From Spizellomyces punctatus DAOM BR117 (lineage: Eukaryota > Chytridiomycota > Chytridiomycetes > Spizellomycetales > Spizellomycetaceae), in assembly GCF_000182565.1 (NCBI RefSeq), contig NW_015971538.1, positions 961,736 to 1,025,735 of the forward strand: a stretch of 64,000 bases of DNA, written 5' to 3'. The notes under the pieces are model-generated. The model saw only the letters and a program-made list of their open reading frames with translations, searched no databases and was not told where the DNA came from. Shown here piece after piece: positions 34,701-46,400 of the stretch (its first letter is position 1; the number at the start of each line of letters is the position of its first letter). The position numbers were made by a program, and so were the translations under genes.

Positions 34701-36275
34701 AGAACAGACATATACGGCGCGTAGCACGTTGAGAATTTCATCGTTTCCGACAGTGCTATGGCTACTTCTTCTGCATTATCCCAGTCCAATTGCCCCTCCA
34801 CATCCATTTTCATGAAGACCTCCTCCTCATCAGCCTCGAGTCCCGCAACCCAGACATCGATTTGCGTCTGAAGCAACTCGTTTTCCAGTGACCCTATGCT
34901 CTGTGTAGATGGGGTCAGACTAGTCTCTTGACCGGTAAGCATAGCAGTTACTAACGTCAATCAAGCGATTCAGGCCCAACTGTATGAACTCATAGCGCAT
35001 GTGCATTCGGAAATCCAAGTTGTATCCGGCCCCTCCGCAAATAACAGCATTTATAAAGGACATGCTAGCAACCTACAGAATAGGAAAGCGATAAGAAATT
35101 ATGACCGTTTTAGGAGACAGTGTGATGCTTACCTGCAAATCCTTATCATGGGCAGTCATGCCTTGACAGCTTTGCCAAAGGGTATAGACAACAGCTTCAA
35201 ACCGAAAACGGGTCTTCGCCTGCGTACACAAGTTGTCCATGCCTTCCAGAACACATTGGTGGCCACCGGGTATCAGACAGACTGCACCCAAAATTTCCAA
35301 AACCAATGCTTTCGTTTTTGGGGACGGCGATTGTAAAGAAAGCGCTATGATGTTGAGGGCACCTTCGCTGTCAAGAACAGCCGACAAACCAATCTAGATT
35401 CTATCCAATTAGTTCTCTGCCCAGTAACCCGTTCGATGATACTGTTACCTTGTTGTTCATCAAAGATTTCAGGCACTTGATATACAGCTCTTCAAATTCA
35501 TCATGTCTAACAAGCAGTTTTTGGTATAGATAGATGCATGCATCAGGGACCTCTCAAATGTACCTGTTTTGTCGGCCTAGTGCTCCGAGATTCTCCAGAA
35601 GAATATTGAGTCCACCATTCTCAATGAAGTTACTAATCCATCTAATTGGCCGAGAACGCAAGGAAACAACGAGATCTGTCAATAGCTGCTTATCAGGATT
35701 GTTTCGTAACCGTTGCAGCTCTTGGTCTTGCTGCATATCACGCGCCGCGCCATCTCGATATCGTTCTCCCAGGTGTTGTTGCAGCATGATCCATTTTCGA
35801 TCATTAGGCAATAAGCGGAGGACCTGCTTTTTGTCCTCGGTCAAGTTCAAATCTTCCTATAGTGTCAAACCACCCAAAAAGTGAATAAGACACATTTTAT
35901 CCATATAAGAAGGAAAGTCCTGGGTACCATTAGGAGCTCCAGCATGGTTTCGATTTCTTCAATTGGAGGTGTAGGAAGATCAGAAGGTGATGTGGTGGTC
36001 GGGGCAGAAAAGCCCAAAGCCGCCGATGCGGACACGTCCCCTCCCTCCGATGCACGACCCATCGGCACTGATATAGGACTGGACGTTCGCTCAATAGTAA
36101 GATTATCTGTCGAAACCTGACGCAAATGGCTCGAGCGGATAGTTGTGGAGGTTTGCCGTTTGAGCTCCGCTTGCGAGCCGCTCTTATTCAAGTCGCGCTT
36201 CATACCCGCCGCGTTCTGGCTCGGGGGGTCTTCCTGCGGGGCGGCGAGCTTTATCTGGCCCTTGCCGCCGCCCAT
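31760..36275 (-). CDS. diaphanous-related formin
   Basis: A gene of about twelve exons, roughly 1,200 residues, starting at the ATG at 36275. Formins nucleate and elongate unbranched actin filaments. In order: a Ser-rich N-terminus; a GTPase-binding/FH3 region with '[20 protein letters not shown]' and armadillo-like pieces ([35 protein letters not shown]); a coiled coil ([19 protein letters not shown]); an FH1 tract at 33690-34000 with seven or so runs of prolines separated by GMGG; an FH2 domain beginning '[13 protein letters not shown]' with [18 protein letters not shown] and [19 protein letters not shown]; and a C-terminal DAD-like [14 protein letters not shown] followed by basic residues. 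The presence of both the N-terminal region and DAD predicts Rho-regulated autoinhibition. Exact small exon ends were not all fixed. Confidence 0.93.
33690..34000. repeat. GC-rich polyproline (FH1) coding repeat
   Basis: Imperfect units of about 30-45 bp coding (on the minus strand) for eight prolines plus Gly-Met-Gly-Gly repeat through the formin FH1. Each proline run binds profilin-actin. Such tracts change length easily by slippage, and the plus-strand reading (Gly-rich) is a shadow, not a gene. Confidence 0.9.
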
Positions 36276-36638
36276 CAGGTTCCCGATACTGATTTTGTTC
36301 TTCAGCTTGAATCAGTTCGCTAGGGAGTTCCTTCCCAAGAGCGAGTGGACGTTGGTGTCCTCGCCGATCTGTAACTAGGGTCAACTTCAAAGTGCTCTAC
36401 TGTAACCTTGTACGGAGGGGCAGAAGAGACTCTGAAAACTTCCGGAAATATTTCGTTTATAGTTAGGCACCGGGTTTGCTGCAAACGCCGTGCGGAAGTT
36501 GTTGGATGATGTGAAAAGTGTTCAAACCCTTGTTGACAGTGCTAGAACCCATGCTTACATACGTCGCGCCACGTGACTGCTTGAGGATTTGGCTCGGTTG
36601 CATTCTGGATTGGATTTGAGGTTACTCTTCTTTTGGAC
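36276..36638. other. divergent promoter region, about 360 bp
   Basis: Between the starts of the formin (minus) and the EEF2 methyltransferase (plus). A 'cgccacgtgac' E-box-like site occurs at about 36567-36577. No gene is seen. Confidence 0.4.
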
Positions 36639-37700
36639 ATGAGCCATGACGAGGATGGCTCTGCAGAACATGATTGGCTTACTATCATAGCCGTACAATA
36701 CTTTCAAACGGTTCCACTGAGATCTTTTGATTGGCCCCAAAATATCCTGCATAAGCTGGATGTCTCTACACAAGATGCTATCCTGCGTGAAACCGTGCAA
36801 TCTGAACTGGGGAAAAGCTACCCACCAGAGGCTTCGTACTCACTGCGTTTTCTCAAAGCAATCCTTGAAAAGGTCGATGCGACTGGAGAGGAGCACTCTG
36901 AGGCTTTACTGCAAGCTTATTTAGAGCTACTGTCTAATGCCAGTGGCGACAAACTTACTGGTGATCTGTCGCGTGCGTGCTACAAGTCGTACCCTCTGCC
37001 CACTAAGACCTCCTCGACTGTCTACTTAACTCTCCACGAAGAGCCATTGAAAATATCGCAGGGTACCACTGGCTTGTGTACCTGGGAAGCGGCCCTTCGT
37101 TTTGCAGAGTATCTGCTAAATGCAGCACCAGAGGTTATTCAGGGACGTAGAATCCTAGAATTAGGCGCGGGAGCAGGTCTCCTGGGACTAGTTTGCCTGT
37201 ATATGGGTGCTTCCAGCGTTGAACTAACTGATGTAGACGAGGGTGTACTGGAACGATTGAAGGAGAATGTGGACCTTAACAGCCAAATGATCATAGATCG
37301 AATGGCGAGGGATTTTGGAGGTCATCAGAGCAATCCGCCAAATATTCGAGTGTCCAAACTGGATTGGGAATCAGTTGACTTTGATGATATCGCCTCCCGA
37401 AATGCAGAGATCATTGTTTGCGCGGATGTTGTCTACGATCCTATTTTGATTCCACCTTTGACGAGCGTGCTCGGCTCGTTACTGCGCACTCCACATCATG
37501 GTCATCCCACTGGATTCAGAGAAGGTTGGGTTGCGTTGACGATGCGACAAGAGCAAACGTACAAGGAATTCCTTAGTGCACTGACGAGGAATAGAATACG
37601 CTATGAGCGCATCCGGCTTGACCGCGTACCAAGATTATTTTATCATGAAGACAATGTTGGGGAGGTAGCCCTGCTGCACTTGACTGTTGCTGATAGTTGA
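36639..37700 (+). CDS. EFM3: eEF2 lysine methyltransferase (EEF2KMT/FAM86/Efm3)
   Basis: Single exon of 353 residues from MSHDEDG. Enzymes of this family use AdoMet to trimethylate one lysine of translation elongation factor 2. The FAM86-specific N-terminal half (about 15-130) is present ('PPEASYSLRFLKAILEK', CYKSYPLP, TVYLTLHEEPLKISQGTTG). The catalytic domain has 'GLCTWEAALRFAEYLL' (the VWD position), AdoMet motif I 'RRILELGAGAGLLGLVCL', 'ASSVELTDVDEGVLERLKEN' and the substrate motif 'VCADVVYDP' (D-V-V-Y-D). Length matches the family. It is not a duplicate of the METTL21-like gene at 22.8 kb. Confidence 0.93.
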   Translation: MSHDEDGSAEHDWLTIIAVQYFQTVPLRSFDWPQNILHKLDVSTQDAILRETVQSELGKSYPPEASYSLRFLKAILEKVDATGEEHSEALLQAYLELLSNASGDKLTGDLSRACYKSYPLPTKTSSTVYLTLHEEPLKISQGTTGLCTWEAALRFAEYLLNAAPEVIQGRRILELGAGAGLLGLVCLYMGASSVELTDVDEGVLERLKENVDLNSQMIIDRMARDFGGHQSNPPNIRVSKLDWESVDFDDIASRNAEIIVCADVVYDPILIPPLTSVLGSLLRTPHHGHPTGFREGWVALTMRQEQTYKEFLSALTRNRIRYERIRLDRVPRLFYHEDNVGEVALLHLTVADS

Positions 37701-37902
37701 TAGAGCTGTACTTTAATCTGGAATATTGTCCACTTTCATTTGTTTATTTCCATAAAAGTCACGTGAGTTTAAGTATGACACAACAACAACTGTTCTTGTC
37801 ATCAGGCATCCCAACACCGACTGCAACAGAGTACATGTCGCTGAACGACGTTTGCGGACCTCTGGGGAGTCTACATAAGCTGCAGTTTTTGCGATTTTGA
37901 AT

Positions 37903-39948
37903 ATGCTTTGCCTGCGGCCCTTTTCACGCCTTTCTGGTCATCACAACGCACGCCATCTGTTCGAGGTCCAAACGAGGGTGTCGGTTTTCCGATACCCATT
38001 ACTAACCCAGAGAGCAACACGGGGATTGCGGACAAGAACTCGTGCTGCGACAATATCTGGTCGCAGACTACTGCAACGTCTCGTACCAGGATGGTTTCTT
38101 GCAGGGTCGATATTTGGAGGCACCGCTGTCCTATCTTTTAAGCTGGGAGAAATACGGGCTTGGGGTCCCTGGCCGATACCAACAATATCCGTAGGGTCTA
38201 TGGAAGAAGATTCTCTTTCTATCAATGAGACAACGCCAGCAACAAAACCACACTTATTTCCAAAGATACGTGACAGAGGAAAGAGGTCAAACTGCGCTTG
38301 CAATCACGCTTTTGTTGCGGACGCTGTCGAGAAAGCAATAGGGTCCGTTGTTAACATATCAGTTGAAACCGGTGAGTTTTAGAAGATGATTTTTTTCAGG
38401 GAGCTGTCGTAAGGCGTATGTAGCACAGCTGGCGCGATTTCGAGAGGAATGAGCATCGAAGGGTGCTCGATGAGAATAAAATCTAGACTTGTCATTTTCT
38501 AAATAACTCTTCTCTCATGGCATGTCTCAGATGCATCCACCCTTCTGCACAAAAAGTCTCTTATCTCGTCGGGATCCGGATTTTTCATCGATGAGAAGGG
38601 ATCGATCCTGACGAATGCAGTATGTATTTCTTCCGACGGCTATTCAGCGTGTGACGACCTTACAAAATTAAACACCTTTCTGGCAGCATGTAGTTACCGA
38701 TATGGCGACTGGTAGTACGGTGAGTGCTGCAAGTGAGTCCGGTCTGGCGCGAATGCTCATTTATGTCACTGCTGGCTAGCTTACAGTGACCACATGTGAC
38801 GGAACTCAATATGAAGGGTTCATTCACAGCCTTGATACTCCTAGTGACTTGGCTGTTGTAAAGATCAAACCCCGACCTACCGATACTCCAGTCAAATGGC
38901 CCGTGTTACAGATGAGTAAGATTTCATTCCTATCATGCCATGTGTTTCAGTAATGGATCCTAAGATCACTGGCCATTCCTTAAGGCTCTAACCTAAACTT
39001 GAGACCGGGAGATTGGGTGGTGGCAATCGGTTCCCCATTTGGGCTGCACAACACGGTGACAGCGGGAGTGGTCTCATCAGGACGGCGAAGAAATGAGGAG
39101 ATAGGAACCGGAAGCGATGTGCGCGTGGAATACATACAAACTGATTGTGTAGTACATGAGGGAAGTTCTGGCGGTCCTTTGATAAATCTTGATGGCGAAG
39201 TCGTCGGTACGCAACACAGTTATCTAAGTGGACGGTCCATCTGCACTACTTCCTCATGCCAGTCATTCCGCGCTAAGGCATCAACACCACGCGAGCCGAA
39301 AGCGAGGGAATAAGTTTTGCCATCAGGGTAGATAATGCGATGGATATCATTCATCAGCTTCATACACAAGGAAGAGTTGTACGGCCGTGGCTTGGTAATT
39401 GTGTTTTTTCGGTGCTGAAGTACGTCGGTCGGAATCTAAACCAGATTGTACACTAGGATGTCGTATGGTCACCTTAACGTCGCAAGTGCGTCAACAATTG
39501 AGAAAGCAAGGTCCTATGACGTCGATTCCGCCCACATCTGGGGGTGTTATTGTGACATCTGTATGATCCTTCTGTGCGCTTTGTCGCTATATGGGCCACT
39601 TACGAAATATGGTCATAGGTTTTCCCAGACTCACCGTGCGCCAAAGCCAATCTTGGAGAGGGCGACGTGATCGTGGCGGTAAATGATACACCTGTCCACA
39701 GCAGTCAGGAGGCAAGTTCCCCAAGCACCGTTCTGTAACATCCTCATGATTACCCCTAACTCTCTCATTTCCAGGTATTCAAAGCTATGGGTCTTAAGAT
39801 TCAGCAGCCAGTGCGCTTTACAGTCAAGCGCAGCATACCGTTAGACATAGATTGGGATGGGCGGACTCGCCGGTGGGAGACGCAGGACGTTGAGGTTGAA
39901 GTCACACCAGAAGAGTTTGATGTTGAGTTGCATGGTGATGGAGCATGA
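37903..39948 (+). CDS. HTRA2: mitochondrial HtrA (HTRA2/Omi-like) serine protease
   Basis: Nine exons, 37903-38371, 38531-38619, 38687-38719, 38780-38915, 38985-39206, 39278-39394, 39457-39560, 39619-39711 and 39775-39948, give 478 residues. The first 60 are Arg rich without acids (mitochondrial presequence), followed by a short hydrophobic stretch ([15 protein letters not shown]) that may anchor it in the inner membrane. The triad is complete: His187 in TNAHVVTD, Asp220 in [10 protein letters not shown] and Ser304 in [10 protein letters not shown] substrate-gate block GISFAIRVD and a C-terminal PDZ domain (about 345-440, [24 protein letters not shown]) follow. Such proteases degrade damaged intermembrane-space proteins. 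The intron after 38619 separates the NA of the motif from its catalytic His. The intron after 39711 begins GC, not GT. Confidence 0.95.
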
Positions 39949-40266
39949 CATGGAGTGCAGTTAGGATCAAGTTGATGTTTCCTGGGTGTAAGGGTGATCA
40001 CGTACGGTGATCCTAGCCATATGACCGACCTTTCTCGTTGGTCATCGGAGATGACGAGCATAACCCTCGTACATACATGTATCATTTTGCTACTTCTTAA
40101 TTTACAACATCACATTGAGCACGTATGTATTCAAATCATCCATATATTATATATTTCTTTTGAATAGTTCAAACTACACTACTTACAATTCGATTATCCT
40201 TTGGTTTAGTCTAAAGTACAACTTAGTTTTGATACAGCAATGTATACAAGCAAATAATCTTCCTCG
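39949..40266. other. convergent 3' gap, about 320 bp
   Basis: Between the HtrA stop and the glycosyltransferase stop. AT rich ('catccatatattatatatttc' near 40138), as expected of shared 3' ends. No gene. Confidence 0.5.
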
Positions 40267-42172
40267 TTAATTGGTTGGGTTGACAGGTACACCGCTTGAG
40301 GTCGGGTGAGGGATAGCACTCCATGTACTGTTCCGTTCTTCTGTCTTTGTAGCGTCCGAACCGGAACCCATAGTACTCCGGGTCCCAGCCTGGCTCACAG
40401 TTTGGTTGGAGTCTGACCCTCTTTGGCTCTTCGGTGGCGTGAAGTCCGTCATCACAGATAGGTTAATAGACCCATTGGAGACGTCAGGCGGAGCGGGAAT
40501 GCTATATACGCTGTTACCCCATCCGTTTTGCCGTCCACTTCTCTCCTGCTGCCCGTGGTGAGGATGGTCACCGACAATTGTGCTCGCTCGTGACAATGCA
40601 GGTCCAGGTGCAGCTACACCATATGGTCCAGAGGGCATGCGGACGTTGGGAACGCCTCCCGCTCCCGAGGCATTTTCCTCGTCTTTATCAGTCCACCGCG
40701 GCCTAAAGATATCCAGTTCATCCTCTGCCCCCTTCCCATCATCGGCTCCATCCCGCGTTCCCCAATCCGTAACATGCAACGTAAATAAACAGTAGATCTT
40801 CATGATGGCAAAATAGATATTGAAGATCAGCCAAATTGGAATCGCAAACACATCTTGGGGTCTTCGTACAAAATGCGGCATGTATTTGATGAGTCGCGTC
40901 ACGAAGAGCCAGACCAGATAACTTGTGAGGACAACCCAGAGAGGCAGTGATCCCGGCTCGTCAGAGCAGGTTGCTAAATAGGCCACTGTCGCGGGGCCGG
41001 CGAGGAGAGTGATCGGGTTGAAGAATTTGTCTAGCATTGTAAAGGCAACAAAAGGGTGGCGAACCCATACATAGCGCTCCGTGAACAGGCTTCGAGAGTC
41101 GCTTCTCCAAGTATTACGCGTCCATCGAAGAAGTTGTTTGAGAAAACGCCAGTTGTCTTTGAATGTTGACGAAAGTTCGGCTTCCGGACAAGCTTGTATA
41201 TAGGTTCTCCAGTTATGGGAGTGAATCCAGCGGGTTAGAAACTTGTCGTCTCCTGAGTGCTGGTGGTATTTTCCAAGCCAGAACTCGTGAGTAAAGGACC
41301 ACTGGAAATCGGGATCCCGGAGGATGCATGTGCGGTACGCGGCCGTTCGTCCTGAGAGGCAACAGACGCCACCATCGATATACGTCGTCGAAGTAATCTC
41401 GATATTGCGCATCTGGATGCAGCGTTCCTTCAGCAAAACGGTTAATTCAGAGCCACACCCCTCATACATACCGAAATCCGAAATGCTGCCAGGATCTCCC
41501 AAATAGTCATATATTTATGCTGCGGCAGGACTCTTTGCGACGTTCCTTATACAAGCAAATGAGATCAGCCAGTGAAACTCTACAGTTTGATCTTGCTCAA
41601 ACTTACCAACACCTCCCATCATCTTATTTTCAAAAGGCGCCAACATCCATCGTAACATCGTCTCAGGCCAAAGCACGTCGTCATCGCAAAACACAGTGAT
41701 CGGCGTTCGGACTCGATTAGCACCAGCAACCATCTGATTTCGCTTGTTGGGTTTTGAAATGGTGATTACTCTGACCTTTGTGCCAGAAGGATCAACTTCA
41801 CGAGCCAGTGCATTGAGGGCATCCCGTGCAGACGGTACAGTAACGAAAATAACTTCATAGGGATCACATCTGAGCCATGTTCGAATGGCGACTTTAATTT
41901 CTTCCCCAGAGTCAATTGTAGGAACTACCACAGTTACGTCGCGGGCAGGAATGTAGCGTGGATGCTGCCGCGGCTTGAGCGGCTTGTAGAGGCAATATGC
42001 TAGGATCTGTTACGCAATGAGAATTGTTTTTGCTATCGCTTTCACGCGGATTCATTGAAACTCATTTATGGACCATACAAACCTTTATGAGAAACCAAAA
42101 CCATCGATAAATCCCGATAAATCCAAGCGGTAAGAAGACCGGTAGAGCTTCTTTCGTCAAGTAGAACATGAT
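40267..42172 (-). CDS. Cps1/hyaluronan-synthase-like family 2 glycosyltransferase
   Basis: Exons 42172-42083, 42006-41607 and 41495-40267 join in phase (572 residues). The open frame continues upstream of 42172 without another ATG (to about 42330), so the 5' end is uncertain and an extra exon is possible. Membrane helix near 1-30 (FYLTKEALPVFLPLGFIGIY), then the GT2 domain: 'VTVVVPTIDSGEEIKVAI', the metal-binding CDDDVLWPE, acceptor/catalytic region SGDDKFLTRW and the processive-enzyme motif QLLRWTRNTWR (QxxRW). Three to four C-terminal membrane helices end in 'YCLFTLHVTDWGTRDG', and a disordered Ser-rich tail of about 120 residues follows. Relatives (Cps1 of Cryptococcus and others) make a cell-wall polysaccharide from UDP-sugars; the product here is unknown. 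Confidence 0.9.
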
Positions 42173-42516
42173 CGTATAGGCTGCCGAACACCTGCCGCCG
42201 CAAACGCTCTGATAAGTCCCAAAGATATCCGGACACCGACGGCTACCTTCTGCGTTGATTTCAATGAGAGGTGCACCTTCGGCCGCTTCGCTATTTAAAC
42301 AAATCGCGGGCACACGGAAGACGTGTTGCGCGTTCTGATTATATAATATGCTTAGTCAGCAATATGGAAGCCAATTCTTCTTTCATGACGTGATATTAAA
42401 CCAAATCTTTTAACGTAATACCACATCGTCACCCCCATTCTTGCCCATATATAAGGAGCTTTAAAGTGTTTTGACCATCAACTCTGCATACGATTTTCGA
42501 TTGCTCAATCATTGAG
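42173..42516. other. divergent promoter region, about 340 bp
   Basis: Between the glycosyltransferase start and the small unknown gene. Part of it (42173-42330) may code for the glycosyltransferase N-terminus. TATA-like 'ccatatataagga' lies at about 42446, some 70 bp before the plus-strand ATG. Confidence 0.45.
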
Positions 42517-43046
42517 ATGGCAATGGCTGCTCCAAAAGACGAGACCTATCAGTCTGAGCCAGGGGTGGTCAAGGATGATCTGGTACGACATGCTTGGTGC
42601 CTTTATTTGGCTGCCAGTCTTTAACTAATGCTTATATTCCAGTACAGCGAGCTCGTTGAGCATGGCGATGAAGAGTTCAAGCCGCCGGAAGGAGAAGACC
42701 AACCGGCACCTGGTCATAAATACAATCTGCGTCATGCAAAGCCTCGCGGAAGTTACGACGAAGCTCTAGATCAGGAATCCTTTGAGAGCGTGGACGACCG
42801 TATGTAGTCCCGTCCTTTCAGTTGCAGGCTCTTAGTATTGGCGGATGTCTCAAAACTCTTTTAGAACTATCCAAGGGCGGAACCACAGACATTGACAGAC
42901 GTGTTGCATCATATGTCGCCCGTAGCCATGATCCCCGCCCACCCGAAGATCACTTGAAGAGTGCACTGAAAGCTAGCGAGATTTACGAGAGTGTGACAGG
43001 TCACCCGCTGGAGATCAACGAGAAAGGAGAGGTCGTGACAGAATAA
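42517..43046 (+). CDS. small three-exon protein of unknown function
   Basis: Exon one is 42517-42582 (MAMAAPKDETYQSEPGVVKD), exon two starts at 42643 (YSELVEHGDEEFKPPEGEDQ...), and the last ends at 43046. A GTGGAC donor after 42789 with the acceptor before 42828 keeps phase and gives 143 residues; a GTAGTC donor near 42804 with acceptor at about 42834 is the alternative. The product is acidic and polar, with one short hydrophobic helix 'IGGCLKTLLELS' and an ordered-looking C-terminus 'HLKSALKASEIYESVTGHPL'. No signal peptide or membrane segment. I recognise no family. A TATA-like element upstream and consistent splicing support expression. Confidence 0.55.
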
Positions 43047-43426
43047 CCCATTATACCAGGCATCATACCATGCATCATACAAGTCATTTCTATTTGCTAC
43101 TTTGTGGTACCGTCAATAGTGCTTTTTGCTGGCATCTTCCATCAGCAAGACGTAAATATGTACATATTGTATCATAAAATCTAGGAATACCAGTTCTATA
43201 ACATGAATGAATGTGCTCCCAACTTGCCGTGCCTTTCGTACCAAGTCGGTCTAGGGCATTATAGTAAGATCCGAAGTAAATGGGTTGATCGGTCAGCCAC
43301 GAAGCGTGATTGGTTGATTCTTTTTTGCACGTGTTCTGCTGACGCACAAGCTGGGAGTTCAAATCGTCGGATTTTGAGCAGCTGTGTTCCTCCCATTGGC
43401 TACGGGTACCTGTGCCCAAAGCGACT
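43047..43426. other. URB1 upstream region, about 380 bp
   Basis: Holds a CACGTG E-box at 43328-43333 and inverted CCAAT boxes ('gattgg') near 43310 and 43393, plausible promoter elements for the ribosome-biogenesis gene that follows. No gene is seen. Confidence 0.4.
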
Positions 43427-46400
43427 ATGCCTGTCGCCGTGGAGGCTGCGCTCACGCACCAGGAGCTCGTTGCGGCCTTGAATTCCGATAACGTTGAGAC
43501 ACTGTTTTCAGGTGCAGCTGAATCTCGTTCGCAAAACATCAACATTTGGGCATTCAATTTTAACTTGTGGTTTTCTGTTTGAAGGTCTATCAAGGTTCAA
43601 CCGCTCTCTCAGCCGATTGATAAACGAAGATGCGGATCCGCAAGTGTCAGTGGAAGCTGACTTGCTCAAGTCATACATTAAGGGATCTCCAGAATGTGCC
43701 GAGCTATTTCGACTATGGGAATTCCAGCAAGCAGTATGTATTTAGTTGACCTCGCGAGACGATTGGTGCACTCTAACACACGATCGCGAGTAGAATCAAA
43801 TAGATCGGATCGCTCCTGTTCTATTGGACGTGATTGCCCACATGATACTGTCGTCTAAGCTAATAGAGATGTGGTCAACGGGCTCTGCGGCTTCTCGGTC
43901 TATCATTCGTGACTGGATGAAGCCGATATACAGGAATTTGTCATCTGGAAAACGTCCCTTGATACAGTCTACTCTGAGATTGTTGATTGCAGTCGCCGGG
44001 TTCAACTCAGCGACGGCCAAGGAACTTCATGAGACATTCAATTTCACCATGCAGGTACGGAAAAGTGCCCATATCCAATACAGCGTAAAATTGACTCTAG
44101 TGAAACTATAGGCCCTGCCCAAACTCCTACATACCCGCCAAAAGTCCCCGAGAGAGGACGTAAAACCACGCCGAAATGAAGGTATGGTGTAAGGCTCGAA
44201 GGGCGCCTCTCATGGTTATAGCCTCATAGATTCTATTGGCAGACGTTCGGACGTTATATATCCGCTTTCTGTTTGCGTTCCTTGAACAGGGTGACATTTC
44301 GGTCAAGAGGTTTATGTTGGAGGCAAAAGATATTCTAAGCAGTGTATTCAAAGGACTGGCTGATGATTCATATGAAGTACGTTGCTGCTATCTTCATCTG
44401 ACCGAAGGTTCATCAGGGCTGACATTTTGCCTTTGGGCTGTTAGACTGTGGACTATGTTCTTTCGACTCTGCGACGCACTGTCATCGATGATACCAATCT
44501 CGCCAGGACGCTGAAGGTTGCTTTCTTCAACAACTACATATTGGACCAGGTATAGTACTCAACTAAGTCTCATCTTTCGCACCAGGATTATTGCTCACGC
44601 AACTGCCGCTAGTTGGTAAAATTGTACGCTCGGAAGGAGGTGGATCCGGACAATGCGTTAGCGATTGCCGATGTAGGACATGAATTTCTGCTCTATATAT
44701 GTACCACTCCAGGAGTAGGTGTCTGTTTTCAAGACGCCGGTTGGTATCCAGCCAAGTCCACCGGGGAGGGCAAAGCAATCACTGTATATAATAAGGTCCT
44801 GCTGAGGTTGCTGTTGTCTCTCAAGCCGACAGAAGATCCTCGACAGGAGGCTTTAGTCCTAATGGGTCTCCGAAATTGCCCAGAGTTAGTGCAGCCGTAA
44901 GTACCGCTGTTCTATCAATCACCTCAAGGGATCTCTTGCAAACGCCAACCCCATGAGTTATAGATATTGGAATGAGCTGAGTAGCCTATCCTTCGAACCT
45001 CGGGTCTCTTCAAAATGGATTGCCAACATGGCATTAGCAGCCAAAATCATTCAACTTCCGATACCGTCGAGGTTGGGTGCAACAATTATTGCAATGTCTC
45101 CACCACCCCTCATGACTATGGTCGACAATGTCCTCCCCCCGCCTCTTGATCGAGCGCTCAATATCCGAGGGCTATTACATCCTAACGCACTTGTTAAACA
45201 TACCTCCGCGTTTGTGCAAGCATTGGCATTGGAGAAGCTGGCTCGCATACAAGCAACAATAGAGAGCATTGCCGAAGATATAGTGGCTTCGTCTGCCCAG
45301 TTAGCAGTTGCGGTCGGGAGTGTGGATGGACTGTTGCAGAAATGGCGCAAAGCCCGGGACGATCTAACAGACGAGATCAAGAGGCGACTACCGGACTTTC
45401 AGACGGTACTTGCTTTACAATCACAACAACGCAAACAAGTCGGAGAGAAGGGCAAGTCGGACGAGGCAGGCGCCACGGACATGGAAATAGATGGAGAAGC
45501 AGCTGAAGTTGAGGAGATCTCCCAAGAAGTACTACACTGCATATCACTCAAGCTTGTCAGACACTATCAGCGCCAGTTCCCTGATGCAATCCTTGAGGCT
45601 CGATTCAATTGCGGAAAGCTCTTACCGGCCGATCTGACGGCTCTATCCGAGGAGCTGCAAATTCATATACTGGAGCTGATTGGTGAAGTTCCGGAATTCA
45701 ACTGGAAAGAGAGAGCAGGTGGATATCAGTCTAAATGTTTTCCGCTAAATAGTTACTGGATTCTCAACCTAAACCGTGCATACAATAGCGCATGCGCCGA
45801 CTTCGCATCTTGGTTCAATATGGAAACTATACCTTACCACTACGTCTAATAATGTCGCTTCTGTCGCGAATGGAGTGCTGCATCGTTTACTTGCGGAATC
45901 GTTCCTCTTTGAGAATCACATCGATGAGATACCTATTTGGCTTCTCACGCTCCAAAACTTACCCAAAGATGAGCAGATGTCGGCATTGGCGTGGTTGGAC
46001 GAAGCCCTTTGTACGGGAGCTAGAACCTTGTACCGAACCGTAGATAGGTTGAGTAAGCTTGTCCATGCCTGCCACGGTCGATTGAGCGATTACCAGAAAC
46101 GAGTTGCCGACCATGTATTGGAAACTCGTCGCCGCACCATTGCAGCCGGTGATGAACAATTGGTGGACATACCACCTTACCCTATCAGCCCAGCATTGAT
46201 AAGTATCGCCGATGGGTTGCAGGCTCTCTTGCGGCGATCAGCAGAGAAAGGAGATAGGTCGGCGGCGATCGGCCCAGCGCAATTTTTCTTTCACCTGGTG
46301 GTACGGTTACTGCAATCAACGCAGGGAATTGCAGAATACCTTGTGGAGGTCGTCGACGGAGTATGCGAGGGTGTCATAGTAGGCGGAGGCGTACAGTTTG

